Source: Xestospongia bergquistia (Eukaryota > Porifera > Demospongiae > Haplosclerida > Petrosiidae). Taken from it: a DNA stretch of 64,000 nt. How positions within the stretch are numbered: the first letter of the stretch is position 1; every line of letters starts with the position of its first letter. Position numbers and translations under genes: made by a program. The stretch is taken from the NCBI GenBank assembly GCA_963965975.1, contig OZ014411.1, forward strand, positions 3,829,001 to 3,893,000, given 5' to 3'. This document shows, piece by piece, positions 1-16,621 of this stretch. Under the pieces are notes generated by a model that was not told the origin of the DNA, ran no database searches, and saw only the letters and a list, made by a program, of their open reading frames with translations.

Positions 1-5705
<5,705 letters not shown>

Positions 5706-6924
5706 AGCTTTAAATAATGATGTAGTAATGTAAACTTCATCTTGAAAGAAACATTGCATTTTGTGCACACCTAATATATTGTTTTTGCTGATTACCTATT
5801 GTCCTTTTGTCATTTTATTTTTGTAATCCAAAATCACACAATAATAAAATGTTTTCAATAAATAAAGTAGTAAGTTAGTTCATTACTAACTAAATACATC
5901 GATGTTGATTCTAGCAAATTTCAAAATATCAGTATATTAATAAATAATAATCAAATAGCTATTAGTTCTTTGCTTAACTTTAAATACATCGTTGTTGCTT
6001 CTCAAAGTTACATTTAAGAAATATAAAATTCTTTAGGAGAAAGAAAATAGGAAAATTAATTATATGAAGTTGTAATTCTGAATTTTAAGCATCCTTCTTT
6101 TAAGACTAAGGTGGTTGCGCCTCTAAATTTTTAATTTGCTATATAATAATTATTAGTTAATCCAACCTTTATTGTACAAAACAAAAAAATCTATAAATAT
6201 AGTAATGATTCCAGAATCATTTCAAACAAGTCCAAACTAGAAAGTTTGAACATCTCTATATAATAGCCACAATTTTATGTGCTAAATGTTTATTTTTTGA
6301 AATAGTTATAGCAGATCTGTGATAATATTGTAATTTTGAATGATAAATAATTCATGAAACAACTTCATATTTCATAGTAACACACAAAAAATATTTTTGT
6401 CCAATTTTCCATCACATCAAGTTCACATTAACCTTGAAACGTAAACCAAACCTTCATTATCAAAAAAAATCTATTACTCCTTCATTACAGCTGCACTAGG
6501 AATAAAATAAGCAAAAAAAAACTTTTACGCATTTTGATTTTTTTAAAAAAATAATGCAACTTTGTAAACTGCACAAAGTTTATCACAATAACTATGTAAA
6601 TAAATATAACTTGCAAATCACAAATAAATATCTTCTAAGAAGTTAACAATAACATTATGTTTAGTAAACAATAAGATCAAAAACATAAACTCACTTTTAC
6701 TCTCCGACCTTATTATATCGTTATGGGTGTGGCTAATAGTGAAAATCTTTGATAAAACTTTGAAGATAATGTTCAAAGAAAACAAACTTTTCAACTTCTA
6801 ATAAACAAAAACACAAGTAAGGCTATTCGTGAAAGATCAAGCAAAATAATAAGTTTATATAACATTATGCAGAATTAACTTGGGACAGCAATAGTAATAG
6901 GGATAGCATGAGATAAGTTTTAAC

Positions 6925-6928
<4 letters not shown>

Positions 6929-7005
<77 letters not shown>

Positions 7006-7008
7006 ATA
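6929..7008. repeat. (TA)n microsatellite
   Basis: About 80 bases of nearly uninterrupted TA dinucleotide with one TT interruption. Confidence 0.95.
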
Positions 7009-8169
7009 TCTTGGAATATAGAGAAATTAGAGTTAGTATATCATAACATTTTAATATAAAATTTGTTTTGTACTGAAATTGAAAAAAATATCATACTATT
7101 CAGTGTTATCTTTACCGTTATAAAATTGTACTGTACAGTATATTGTATTAAAATTTGTAACTCGTGATTTTGGTCTGGTACATATACGTTTATATATGCT
7201 CCACTTACCAGATATTTTTTTTCTATTGTTCTTTAATTTCTATTCATAATAATCAAATTTAAAAGAAACAATATCTTACCAAAACTGAAAAATTATGTCA
7301 CAGTAAACAATTTTTCTTCTAATAATAGAAGGAAACTGTTTTTTGCTATAACTGCTCCAATTATATTGTATAATTATATTACTGACTGACCTGTACACTA
7401 GCTAAGTGCAGTGTAGCCGTGATCAATATAGTAGATGCCTAATTGTATAATAGATTCCGGCCTTTATGAACCAAAAGAGTTTGAATTCCATAAACAATGT
7501 TTTTAACTCCTATTCTGGTTTACAATTCTTGCTGGACGATATTTCTTTAACGTTATGTGCCTCATATATGTACCTTGTTAATTGAAATATTTCACATATA
7601 TATATATATAAAATATTCCCATTGAATTCATTTTCAAGTTTTATCAATGTTAGTTTTTACAACATAGTAATAATTCATGATAATTTTTACAAAGATATAG
7701 ACTTCCATGTTCAATGCTGCTAAAAGTGTAAGCTTTGAAAGTTAATTGGAGTACATTATAAAAACTCTCAATATGTTTTTAGGTGTTGAAAATTACACGC
7801 TTTTTCTGAAATTGATTTTGAATAATAGACTTACTGATCTTCACGATAAATTTTCCATCTCTTGCTCATTAATCATAAATCAATAGCCTTGTTAAGTTAT
7901 ATATTGATACTAAACTACACGTAGATGTCAAGCATAGATTCTTGATATTTTTTAAAATAAATATGGAAACATTTAAAACAATTATATGGCTGATTAACTC
8001 ATATTTGTTTATTCACTATTAACTACTCCTGTCAAATGTTCTCTTCCAAAGAACAGAGTGTTCAAGTGTTTAATATTTAATTTGTTTTTTTAGATATTTT
8101 ATGGACTTAAGTATCGAGCTCAGTTGATACTTTTCTGTGATTTATTGATAGACTAGATTGTTTCTAGCT

Positions 8170-8680
8170 TATGCTGAGAGCACTTCTCTTGAACCAATAG
8201 CAATAGAGGATGCCTTTTTTCCTCATTATGGTGCTACAAAAACTTGGCAGTCAAAGACCAAAGATGACATTGCTCTTTTAGATTGCCGTTTAAAGATCAG
8301 ATGTGTTTGGTTCTTGAAAAATCAATAGCAGTTTACATTTTGAACCAACCTTTCAATGGGAATTATTTTGTGTCTTCATTCTCTCTCATTTGATGTTTTT
8401 GGGGAAAGCTTTTCAGACTCTTATCAAGTCTGACCTGGCCCAATTTCTTTTCATCATGTTTTTGTGTCTGATACACTACCTACTGACTATAATCCTCACT
8501 TGATCTCTTTTGAACAATTAGATTATCTTATCATTAAACATACTCTGCTCCAAAGCTAGAGTGGCTAAATGTTCTTCCTTGGACCTTCCTGCTGGAAATG
8601 TCTGCCTAATTCATTTACATCTCTTTCTGATAATCTTTGAGATTCACTTGCTATTATTGTACAAGATTTTGTATAGCAAA
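8170..8680 (+). pseudogene. decayed coding remnant, family not recognised
   Basis: An open stretch of about 50 codons (from about 8172, ending at a TAG near 8327) is followed by further coding-like text in another frame, broken by several stops up to about 8680. The composition is less AT-rich than its surroundings. I do not recognise the family. It could be an old transposon or retrogene relic, or chance. Confidence 0.22.
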
Positions 8681-8922
8681 TGTAAAAGCAATTAGAATCT
8701 CTTCTCTTGTGGTATTTTCTTTAATTGCTCTCCATAAATACCCTTGAGTTTGCCTCAAGTTTTTATAGAATTATTTGGAATATTACTACTGAAGTACATC
8801 CAGTCACTACTGGCTGTTGTTAAGCCACTATTTGGCATACATAATTACTGCTTTTGATGAACAGAATTAAGAAATGTATCACTATTCTTGCGAAAATCTA
8901 CTGAATATTATTAATTACCAAT

Positions 8923-9140
8923 GACTACAATTAATCTCAGTGACGTTTACATAAGGTCTAATTATGGTGTAAAGCTGTCTCCTGATACTAGAGAAATTGA
9001 ATCATGCTGATAGAATGGCATCTAACGAATAAGTATGACACTTAATACCCTAGATAGACCCTTAGCCTTAAACATTATAAAACAAGGTACTTTTCTTTTA
9101 CTTGGACATGAGATAATTTATATCTTTTGTTGCATACATG

Positions 9141-9189
<49 letters not shown>

Positions 9190-9260
9190 CTCGGAAACTA
9201 GTATATTAATAACCCTAACATTTGCTGTTATTGTTTGCAATGAAATCATAGAAAATAGGG
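8923..9260. repeat. dispersed repeat copy A (cognate of 12275-12461)
   Basis: Blocks such as GTAAAGCTGTCTC, GATACTAGAGAAATTG and CTAACATTTG occur in the same order here and at 12275-12461, where the second copy is interrupted by the LTR retrotransposon. This copy therefore shows roughly what the target looked like before insertion. Family unknown. Confidence 0.55.
9143..9185. repeat. (TA)n microsatellite
   Basis: About 42 bases of pure TA repeat. Confidence 0.93.
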
Positions 9261-9582
9261 TATTTGACTTCTCAACAGGAATTATGAAATGTACCTAGTA
9301 TATGATGTATTAATCAGATTTTAAACATAATTTTTCTTAAGAAAAAATCAAAAACATTTATCCAGCAAAATACAAATACATTTCATATAGAGTGTTATAC
9401 AAAACAGCTGTAATTTGCCATATTTCCTAAGTTTCAGTATTGCTAAAATTGTTATTATAATGATTCTTTGTCATCAAATATATTGAACACAATGATTGTA
9501 AAAATTATCATCTATAACTACACAACAATATAAGAAAAGAATACTTTCAGTTTAAGCAGCATAAAGAAACTACAATTTTAAT

Positions 9583-10311
9583 TTAAAAACGACTACGCTT
9601 TTCATATTCAGAATAATAGGTATAGTAATAATTGTAATAGTAATAATAATCATCGTAGGAGTAATAGCTATTGTCACTTTTTCCACTAGTAGTTATTACG
9701 GATGCAGCAATAATTATAATGATGAGTAAAATCAAGCCCCACACAATAGAAACAATGTTAAGGATCAAAGAAACTCGACCTTTAAATTTAGCTCCTTTTA
9801 CATCACCTCGCTTATGAGAATGAATGGCCTGTAGGTATGTATACATAATAATAAATACATCATAACATTAATTATACTAACACTTAGTGAAAATATAATA
9901 GCTGGAATAGTACAAAAAGCAGAGATCAAATTTCCGAAGGATAACCAAATAAATGTCGCAGTAATGGATAATTTTAAGTAGTGGTCACTGATATTAAAAA
10001 CCACTCTCTTTGTAACTACGGGAGTTGGTTGTGATTTTACTACAACACGATTAGACTAAAGACAAAAAATAATTGTTGTTAATCAATAAACTCACAGTCT
10101 TTTGCTGTTTGACAGGAGCAGCTTTGGTAGTTGGTTTGTTGGACTGTTGTTTGGGAGGTGGAGGAACATCTGATGACAGAATTAATTGTAATTCATTGGT
10201 ATTTGTGTTCTTACATTTGGTTCCTTCAGGTGGGTAACTTTGTTGGGTGGGTACTTCTTGCTGTGGTGGGTATTGCTGATTGGTGTTCTTGTGTTCTTGT
10301 GGTGGATCTTG
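9583..10311 (-). CDS. CD225/dispanin-type (IFITM-like) two-pass membrane protein, first exon not located
   Basis: Four exons on the minus strand join in phase: 10311-10215, 10169-10096, 10055-9882, 9828-9583. The N-terminal part is rich in proline and glutamine. It is followed by a hydrophobic segment ending PAIIFSLS, then AIHSHKRGDVKGAKFKGR and a second hydrophobic segment. A 'P-x-I-I-x-S' segment followed by a basic loop with GDVxGA is the hallmark of the CD225 domain shared by IFITM, PRRT and SynDIG/TMEM91 proteins. These proteins insert in plasma or endosomal membranes. The tail after the second helix carries about 14 tyrosines in some 30 residues. Splicing joins SLS directly to AIH, which restores the domain. 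The start codon lies in an upstream exon I could not place. Function in sponges is unknown; antiviral activity cannot be inferred from the family alone. Confidence 0.8.
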
Positions 10312-10951
10312 CTAAATAATCATCATAGATTATATTAAATATATTTAGTGCTATAAGGTATGACATGTACACATATTATGTTATATTCCAGTGATTTTAA
10401 TTGTGAGTGATGCATGTAGTGATCTTGTGTAGCTTTACCAGAAGTATATAGCCTGTTCCTACATGATGAAGAGAGTGAGTGCAGATAAACAATTTTTTTA
10501 AAAATACAACTTTTCCCCCTTATTAACAATCAAGATTATTATTAAATTGTTACATTATTGAAATATTAAATGCTAAATGGGTGTTATTCTTGTATAAAAA
10601 ATACATTAAAATACTTTATAATGATCTAGTAAATCATGCTTCTGGTGTATATATATATATTTAAATGTGATTAGACTAATAACAAAGCATATATATTACA
10701 TATATACTGTAATGTATGTATTCTTTGATCAGGTGTGATGCAATAATTGTTCCAAGTTGATATTTGTCATTCTGACAAACATGATAAAGATAGTGAGATG
10801 AAGTAAGGGGAGTTTTCAGAAAGGTTTCTTCACTTTTCCCACAAAAGTCATGGCAAAAATAAAGAAGCTCTACTAATTAGTTTATGTATGTTGTTAACAT
10901 GTGAGTGTTGATTCAAGGTCATATATGAGATGAAACAATCTATTTTAGTAG

Positions 10952-10976
10952 TAATATCACATAATATGTGATATTA
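10952..10976. repeat. 25-base perfect palindrome
   Basis: Twelve-base arms beginning TAATATCACATA flank a single central base. The AT-rich sequence could extrude as a small cruciform, or it may be a relic of a small transposon end. Confidence 0.7.
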
Positions 10977-11175
10977 TGTTGTTTTGATTAATAATTACTA
11001 TGGAATGGACAATTAATGTCCTTCAACAGATGATTGATTTATAAGACCATCCTATTGTAAATTCTGTTGTAATAATGGTGATATATAGTCCAACATACAT
11101 GAAAATTCTTGTGTCTATTTAATGACATTTTAAACTAAGTCTTTATAACTGGACAATTAAATTTTTGACAACCAT

Positions 11176-11277
11176 AGCAATGTAAGCTATATTGTTATAA
11201 TAACAATAGCAATGTAAGCTATATTGTTATAAGAAATGTAAGCTATATTGTTATAATAACAATAGCAATGTAAGCTA
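11176..11277. repeat. tandem repeat of ~32 bases with internal symmetry
   Basis: Four occurrences of AATGTAAGCTATA followed mostly by TTGTTATAATAACAAT. The unit itself contains inverted sequence (TTGTTATAATAACAA), and one unit is shortened. It abuts the long inverted repeat that begins at 11278. Confidence 0.85.
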
Positions 11278-11552
11278 TACTTTATGATAGTCAATTTCTA
11301 AGTAAGTAATAATCAAAATAGTATATGCCTTGTAATGTATTTGATGGGAATGCATTCAAACTAAGTGACCTTGAATCAATTGAAACAACCAATCTAACTT
11401 AGTAGCATTGTTATTATAACTATATTTCTAAGTTAGATTGGTTGTTTCAATTGATTCAAGGTCACTTAGTTTGAATGCATTCCCATCAAATACATTACAA
11501 GGCATATACTATTTTGATTATTACTTACTTAGAAATTGACTATCATAAAGTA
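11278..11552. repeat. perfect 125-bp inverted repeat with a 25-base loop
   Basis: The left arm 11278-11402 is the exact reverse complement of the right arm 11428-11552; I compared them base by base and found no mismatch. The loop is 11403-11427. It is most simply a very young foldback element or an inverted duplication. It could also be transcribed into a long hairpin RNA. No coding potential seen. Confidence 0.93.
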
Positions 11553-11988
11553 GCTAGAACATACATATACTAAAGCCCAAAAATACAGCTGACATCTACG
11601 TGCACATGCAACTGAATACCATACAACATTCATTCATAAAGAGATGCCATTCTAAAATAGAGACATTTACCTTCCATGTTAGCTATATTTTCGTAATTTC
11701 AATGACAATTGACTGCTTCTAACTTTGTTTTAAAAAGATGACCAGCGTTGTCAACGTCAGACCATGTATCACATTTCAAATTTTTGCGTAGGTGTATACC
11801 GTAATTACCAATACAAGCACTTTTCTTTTGCTTTATTTGACATTTTATTCCTGTTGTCATAATGTTGAAGGTCTTTGGAAATCTAAGTCATTGTTCTAAA
11901 TGATTAATTAGACAAAAATTTGTTCTTAAAACTGTATTTGTAATGTTTTATTGCTATATATATAAATGATTTTTCTAGATGATCTTCA

Positions 11989-12038
<50 letters not shown>
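11989..12038. repeat. (TA)n microsatellite
   Basis: About 50 bases of TA repeat with one AA interruption. Confidence 0.93.
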
Positions 12039-12070
12039 ACATAGGCTTGATGATTTAAAATACATGATCA

Positions 12071-12235
12071 TTAACTGTATATTTCCTTAGGATCAACAGC
12101 AGCACCATGAACAATATGGTAAAGTCGAAAACAGTCATTTTCTCGACCATTATGACAAAGCAACATCTCACAATCATGGCAGTACCAAACAGTTTCTTGA
12201 TGTCTGATAGTATTGGCTAGAGTAGTGACAATCAT
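12071..12235 (-). CDS. small Cys-rich ORF (54 aa), possible terminal exon
   Basis: An ATG-initiated minus-strand ORF (ATG at 12235-12233, TAA at 12073-12071) with WYCHDCEMLLCH and a later cysteine. The CxxC-x4-C spacing with an adjacent His is zinc-site-like, and composition differs from flanking AT-rich DNA. It may be the last exon of an otherwise lost gene, or a fragment carried by a repeat. No neighbour or upstream exon was found, so function is unassigned. Confidence 0.3.
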   Translation of the reverse strand: MIVTTLANTIRHQETVWYCHDCEMLLCHNGRENDCFRLYHIVHGAAVDPKEIYS

Positions 12236-12274
12236 GAACTCTCAACTCCACGTACAGGGAAGTGATATTGTCCA

Positions 12275-12461
12275 AATTCTACATAATAATCTTAGTGATG
12301 CTTATTTCAGGCCTAACTATCATGTAAAGCTGTCTCTTGATACTAGAGAAATTGTATCATGCTGAAATAATGTTACCAAATGAGAAAGTGTGGTCACTAA
12401 ATAATATACATATACTTGGAAACTAATATGTTAGTAATCCTAACATTTGTGTTATTGTTAG
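12275..12461. repeat. dispersed repeat copy B, interrupted by the LTR element
   Basis: Shares ordered blocks with 8923-9240. Its text continues on the other side of the retrotransposon at 16769 (CAGTGAAAATAG compared with GCAATGAAATCATAG in copy A). The LTR element therefore landed inside this repeat. Confidence 0.55.
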
Positions 12462-12603
12462 TGTGATAACTTTGGTTATAACTTTATTATTCTGAACAAA
12501 ACAATAACTCGACTTACATAAATAGAGAAACTATCAAAACACATTACATCATTACAAACACATTACATCACTAAATAAACAATGCATGTATAGAGTTACT
12601 ACA
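12462..12603 (-). repeat. 3' LTR (element orientation)
   Basis: 142 bp, TG...CA ends, identical to the other LTR except for T versus C near position 12. It is short for the class. Confidence 0.95.
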
Positions 12604-12617
12604 TTCCTCCACCTTTA
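12604..12617 (-). promoter_or_regulatory. polypurine tract for plus-strand priming
   Basis: Read on the minus strand, the bases just inside the 3' LTR are AAAGGTGGAGGAA, a purine run with one T, directly against the LTR boundary as expected for a PPT. Confidence 0.75.
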
Positions 12618-12623
12618 GCTTCT

Positions 12624-13745
12624 TCAGTATATGATAGGGTGATTAAAACGGTCAGGTGGATTATGTATTCGAGTTGATCGGCGCAACAGTCCTTCCGAAT
12701 TACTTCCAGTTGAGCGTTCCCCACGGTGAGGTGTGGGTTCTGATGGTGTGGCAGATGATTCTACAATACTGAATGGTACAAAGTCATATACTTCAGGTTC
12801 CACATGTTCGTCCTGGTGTTGATCAACATTATTAGGTAAAGATGATAAGGATTTTGCCTTACGAATATGGTCAACGTGACGGTAAGTTTCAATACCATTA
12901 GACAATTTAATGAGATAGGATAAAGGACCAGTTGATCGGATAATTTCCCCACTAAGCCACTTAGGATTAGATGATCTGAAATTTTTAGCCAAAATTTTAT
13001 CTCCTTGTGCAAACATTCTCAATGTTTTACTGTTATCGTGGTTTTCCTTTTGTTTCCTCTGAGATCTTTCAACCCTCCCACTAACATCAGGAAATAGGAA
13101 ATCCAAACAACATCTAGGTCGTCGATTAATCAATAATTCTGCTGGTGAAACACCAGTAGTTGTATGTGGCATAATCCGGTACTTAAACAAAAACTTAGAG
13201 AGCTTATCTTGAATGGTTTTTCCTTCCGTACATTTTAGTCCTCGCTTAACAGTTTGTACCGCCCTCTCTACTAGCCCATTTGAAGAGGGATGATATGGAG
13301 CTGTAGTCACATGTTTGATGCCATTTGCTTCCATAAATTCCTTAAATTCCTGACTGATAAATGAAGGGCCGTTATCTGTCACAACTTTGCGAGGTAGTCC
13401 ATGAGTTGAAAATATGATTCGAAGTTTCTCAATAGTTTTGGCTGATGTTATTGACTGCATAACATGGGCTTCTATCCATTTCGAGTGAGCATCGACTAAT
13501 ATCAAAAACATGTGCCCCATAAATGGTCCTGCAAAATCTAAGTGCAGTCGACTCCAGGGCTGAGTAGGCCACTCCCAGGGATGCAAGGGTGCTACTGAGG
13601 GCAAAGGTTGTGAGCCTTGACAAACAGTACAGTCTTTCACCATGGCTTCAATCTCACTATCCATCTTTGGCCACCAAACATATGATCGAGCTAAAGCCTT
13701 CATTTTATTTGAGCCTGGATGAGCTTGATGTAGTTCTTTCAACAC
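12624..13745 (-). CDS. pol: Ty3-type integrase region of pol (373 aa), downstream of an in-frame stop
   Basis: Continues the gag-pol frame after one TGA. It begins with a GTG codon only two codons past the stop, so it is not an independent gene. A zinc-binding HHCC region is seen (HxAHPG, then CTVCQ). The DDE catalytic core follows: LDFAGP, VTDNGPSF and, about 35 residues later, SNGLVERAVQ supplying the Glu. The C-terminal part has a basic, SH3-like stretch (GDKILAKNF, GPLSYLI) and ends near the polypurine tract. Integrase inserts the element's DNA copy into the host genome. The cysteine, histidine and DDE residues all appear intact. Production would need readthrough of the stop or complementation by another copy. 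Confidence 0.93.
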   Translation of the reverse strand: MLKELHQAHPGSNKMKALARSYVWWPKMDSEIEAMVKDCTVCQGSQPLPSVAPLHPWEWPTQPWSRLHLDFAGPFMGHMFLILVDAHSKWIEAHVMQSITSAKTIEKLRIIFSTHGLPRKVVTDNGPSFISQEFKEFMEANGIKHVTTAPYHPSSNGLVERAVQTVKRGLKCTEGKTIQDKLSKFLFKYRIMPHTTTGVSPAELLINRRPRCCLDFLFPDVSGRVERSQRKQKENHDNSKTLRMFAQGDKILAKNFRSSNPKWLSGEIIRSTGPLSYLIKLSNGIETYRHVDHIRKAKSLSSLPNNVDQHQDEHVEPEVYDFVPFSIVESSATPSEPTPHRGERSTGSNSEGLLRRSTRIHNPPDRFNHPIIY

Positions 13746-13751
13746 GTCACT

Positions 13752-16592
13752 TCAACATGGTTTAGGTACAAGTATACATGAACCCCATAGCACACAGCCA
13801 TGAAGAACACTTAATTCATTTCGTCTAGAGAAAAATGGTCGCATCTCTTCCTCATCAATGCTAACTGGCCATCCAGACTGAATATATTGGCGGACTCTTG
13901 ACAGCACTGCACCCTTATCTGTTAGTTCCTTGATGTTTATAGCACTTAAAGATGTTGTAGTTGACAGATGGGTTAACAAATTAATAAGATCACCTGGAAG
14001 ACAGTCAGAGGTGGTTGTAACTGGTCTAGGTAATCGACTAAGAGCGTCAGCATTGCTAAGGTCCTTTCCAGATTTGTAGCGAATAGAGTAATGGTAGGCG
14101 CTTAAGGTAAGTGCCCATCTCTGTATTCTAGATGAAGCCATTTGAGGAATTTGCTTATTCTCACTAAACAAAAATGATAAGGGTTTATGGTCAGACTCAA
14201 TAGTGAAATGTCTGCCAAACAGATAGTTATGAAATTTCTTAGTACCAAAAACAATGGCCAATCCTTCTTTTTCTAACTGAGAATATTTCTTTTCAGCGAC
14301 AGTTAAAGTTCGTGAAGCATAAGCTACTGGACGATCAGTGCCATCTTCCATAGTGTGTGATAGGATTGCACCTATCCCATAAGGTGACGCATCACAAGTC
14401 AGTACTAAAGGTTTTGAATCATCATAGTGAACAAGCAATGAGTGTTTTTGTAACGCATTCTTCGCTATCTCAAATGCTGTATCTTGCTTAGTAGTCCAGG
14501 ACCATCGTGACTGCTTGCGTAATAAGTCATACAAAGGTGTTAACTGAGCTGCAAGGTTAGGTAAAAACCGACTATAGTAATTGATAATGCCCAAAAATGA
14601 TCTAAGCTCTGCCACATTCTTAGGTTTTGGGGCTTCTTGAATAGCTTTAACTTTTTCTGTTGCGGGGTGGAGTCCCCTTTCGTCAATGATGTGACCAAGA
14701 TACTCCACGCTTGGTTTTAGAAAGAAACATTTAGACCTTTTTAAACGTAAGCCTGCAGCTAAAAGCTTACTTAAAACAACATCAAGATTTTGCAAATGGT
14801 CTGCTTCTGTAGACCCAGTGACTAAAATATCATCCAGGTATACTGAGACTCCTTGACAACTTTGTAATAGGCTCTCCATGCACCTTTGAAAAATGGCAGG
14901 TGCAGCTGCTACACCAAATGGCAATCGATTATATCTAAATAAACCCTTGTGGGTGTTTATAGTTACATATTGTCGTGAGTCTTCATCAATTTGAACCTGG
15001 AGGTATGCTTGCAAGAGGTCTAACTTTGAGAAATACTTTCCCCCAGATAACCTGGAAAATAATTCTTCTACTCTGGGGAGAGGGTATGAATCAATTTGTG
15101 ACACTTGATTAATGGTGACTTTAAAGTCCCCACAAATTCTAACTGAGCCATCTTGTTTTAGTACTGGTACTATAGGGGCTGCCCATTTAGAGAACTCTAT
15201 AGGTGATATTATACCCATGGTTACTAATCTCTCTAATTCAGTCTCTACTTTCTTTCTTAATAAAAATGGAACAGGTCTAGGCTTGAAAAATCTAGGAACA
15301 GCTTTGTCATCAACTCTGAGTTGAACTTTGACCCCTTTTAGGCAACCTAAGCCTTCAGAGAATACAGGGGAGTGTCTATCTAGGACTTCATTTAATGTTG
15401 TCTGAGGTGCTAGACTATGGATAGTGGCTAGGTTTACTTTGAGTTTACCCAACCAGTCCCTGCCCATGAGATTTGGGCCACCTCCATCAACCACAAGGAG
15501 TGACAGACCCTCCTCTTGTGTATCATACTGTACATGTACATTAATAGTACCTAGTATGGGAATACACTCACCAGTGTAAGTCTTTAACTTGACCTTTGAC
15601 TCTTTAATAGGACTAACACTTTCAGCACAAATTTTCTTGTAAGTGGATTTGTTGATAACAGTTAGAGAGGCACCTGTGTCCAATTCCATTGGTACTAAAA
15701 CATTGTTCAGTTTCACATGTATAATTAGTGGGTTTGATGAGCTACTTCTTGCTGTAAACATAGCATATGACTCGTCCTCTGAGGACTCTTGAGTAACTTT
15801 TTCCTCTGCAATACTTGATATGAAGTGATTTCGCTGAGAGTTCTTGTGTTTGGTGTCTTGTTTGCTCTTCACTCGACACATCCTAGAAATATGTCCCCTT
15901 CTTTTACAATTATGACAGTCGAAGTCTTTAAAGCGACAGATTGTGGGTGAGTGTTTACCTCCACATCTGTGACATGGTTTTCTAGTATGAGGTGGAGTAA
16001 ATTTCGATCGTTGGTTATGTTCCTGAGAAGTGTAATTAAGTCCTTGACCTCGATTTTGAGTAGTATCTTGTATAGTAAGATCTTTGGTCCCCTTTTCAGC
16101 AGCTTCTAGGGCTTGAGCTATGTCTAGAGCCTTTGTGAATGTGAGATCCTTTTCTGCGAGTAATCTCTTTTGAATGCCTGCATGATTTACACCACAGACT
16201 AACCTATCTCTTAACATCTCTTGAAGAGTGTCTTTGTAATCACAGTGCTCGGCTAATTGACGTAACGCTGCAATGTATGTCACGATCGATTCGTCCATTG
16301 CCCTGACTCGAGAATTGAACTTATACCGCTGAACGATAACAGACGGTTTTGGATCATGAAAATCTTTGACTAGTTTCACCAGTTCATCGTACGATTTGGA
16401 ATCAGGAGCATCGTCTACTAAGCTGCGTACAAGTTTGTACGTTTTCGGACCACAAGCAGAGAGAAATATAGCACGCTTCTTGTTAGCATCTACCACGTCA
16501 TTTGCGATGAAATACTGGTTGAGCCGTTCAACATACAGTGACCAAGTCTCTGTACTTGCATCGAATGGAGATACAGAACCACGAAGAGCCAT
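13752..16592 (-). CDS. gag-pol: Gag-protease-RT-RNase H polyprotein (946 aa)
   Basis: Starts at ATG 16592, 30 bases inside the 5' LTR boundary, and runs to TGA at 13754-13752. A Gag capsid-like region occupies residues 1 to about 180. Cysteine-rich knuckles follow (CHRCGGKHSPTIC and CHNCKRRGHISRMC, about 207-239), then the protease LDTGAS (about 304-309). Reverse transcriptase covers about 430-690, with YLDD at 585-588, and RNase H starts around LTCDAS (733), with the usual ADALSR motif near its end. Gag and Pol share one frame with no frameshift, unlike many Ty3 elements. The frame is closed by a single TGA just before integrase, while sequence on both sides stays conserved in the same frame. 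That suggests a recent nonsense change in this copy; programmed readthrough is the alternative. Confidence 0.95.
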   Translation of the reverse strand: MALRGSVSPFDASTETWSLYVERLNQYFIANDVVDANKKRAIFLSACGPKTYKLVRSLVDDAPDSKSYDELVKLVKDFHDPKPSVIVQRYKFNSRVRAMDESIVTYIAALRQLAEHCDYKDTLQEMLRDRLVCGVNHAGIQKRLLAEKDLTFTKALDIAQALEAAEKGTKDLTIQDTTQNRGQGLNYTSQEHNQRSKFTPPHTRKPCHRCGGKHSPTICRFKDFDCHNCKRRGHISRMCRVKSKQDTKHKNSQRNHFISSIAEEKVTQESSEDESYAMFTARSSSSNPLIIHVKLNNVLVPMELDTGASLTVINKSTYKKICAESVSPIKESKVKLKTYTGECIPILGTINVHVQYDTQEEGLSLLVVDGGGPNLMGRDWLGKLKVNLATIHSLAPQTTLNEVLDRHSPVFSEGLGCLKGVKVQLRVDDKAVPRFFKPRPVPFLLRKKVETELERLVTMGIISPIEFSKWAAPIVPVLKQDGSVRICGDFKVTINQVSQIDSYPLPRVEELFSRLSGGKYFSKLDLLQAYLQVQIDEDSRQYVTINTHKGLFRYNRLPFGVAAAPAIFQRCMESLLQSCQGVSVYLDDILVTGSTEADHLQNLDVVLSKLLAAGLRLKRSKCFFLKPSVEYLGHIIDERGLHPATEKVKAIQEAPKPKNVAELRSFLGIINYYSRFLPNLAAQLTPLYDLLRKQSRWSWTTKQDTAFEIAKNALQKHSLLVHYDDSKPLVLTCDASPYGIGAILSHTMEDGTDRPVAYASRTLTVAEKKYSQLEKEGLAIVFGTKKFHNYLFGRHFTIESDHKPLSFLFSENKQIPQMASSRIQRWALTLSAYHYSIRYKSGKDLSNADALSRLPRPVTTTSDCLPGDLINLLTHLSTTTSLSAINIKELTDKGAVLSRVRQYIQSGWPVSIDEEEMRPFFSRRNELSVLHGCVLWGSCILVPKPC

Positions 16593-16608
16593 TTTGAGTG
16601 ATTTTTCA

Positions 16609-16619
16609 CCTCGTCGCCA
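16609..16619 (-). promoter_or_regulatory. primer binding site, tRNA-Ser (GCU)-like
   Basis: Two bases inside the 5' LTR the element reads TGGCGACGAGG. This pairs with the expected 3' end (...CCTCGTCGCCA) of metazoan serine tRNAs of the AGY class, over 11 bases. The tRNA sequence is from general knowledge. Confidence 0.7.
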
Positions 16620-16621
16620 AC

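Larger units (their letters stand above)
5706..9582. other. AT-rich intergenic region
   Basis: No gene is supported here. It holds two TA microsatellites (listed separately), a possible decayed coding remnant near 8170-8680, and a segment at about 8930-9260 that resembles the sequence flanking the LTR element at 12275-12461. An AATAAA-type polyadenylation signal for the receptor gene lies within roughly 150 bases of its stop. Confidence 0.6.
10312..12070. other. intergenic region rich in palindromes
   Basis: No gene supported apart from a possible upstream exon of the CD225 gene. It contains a 25-base palindrome, a short tandem repeat, a perfect 125-bp inverted repeat and a TA microsatellite, each listed separately. 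Confidence 0.6.

Noticed and set aside
12761-13012. 83-aa minus-strand ORF overlapping integrase
   Set aside because: Alternative frame of the integrase region with no conserved motif.
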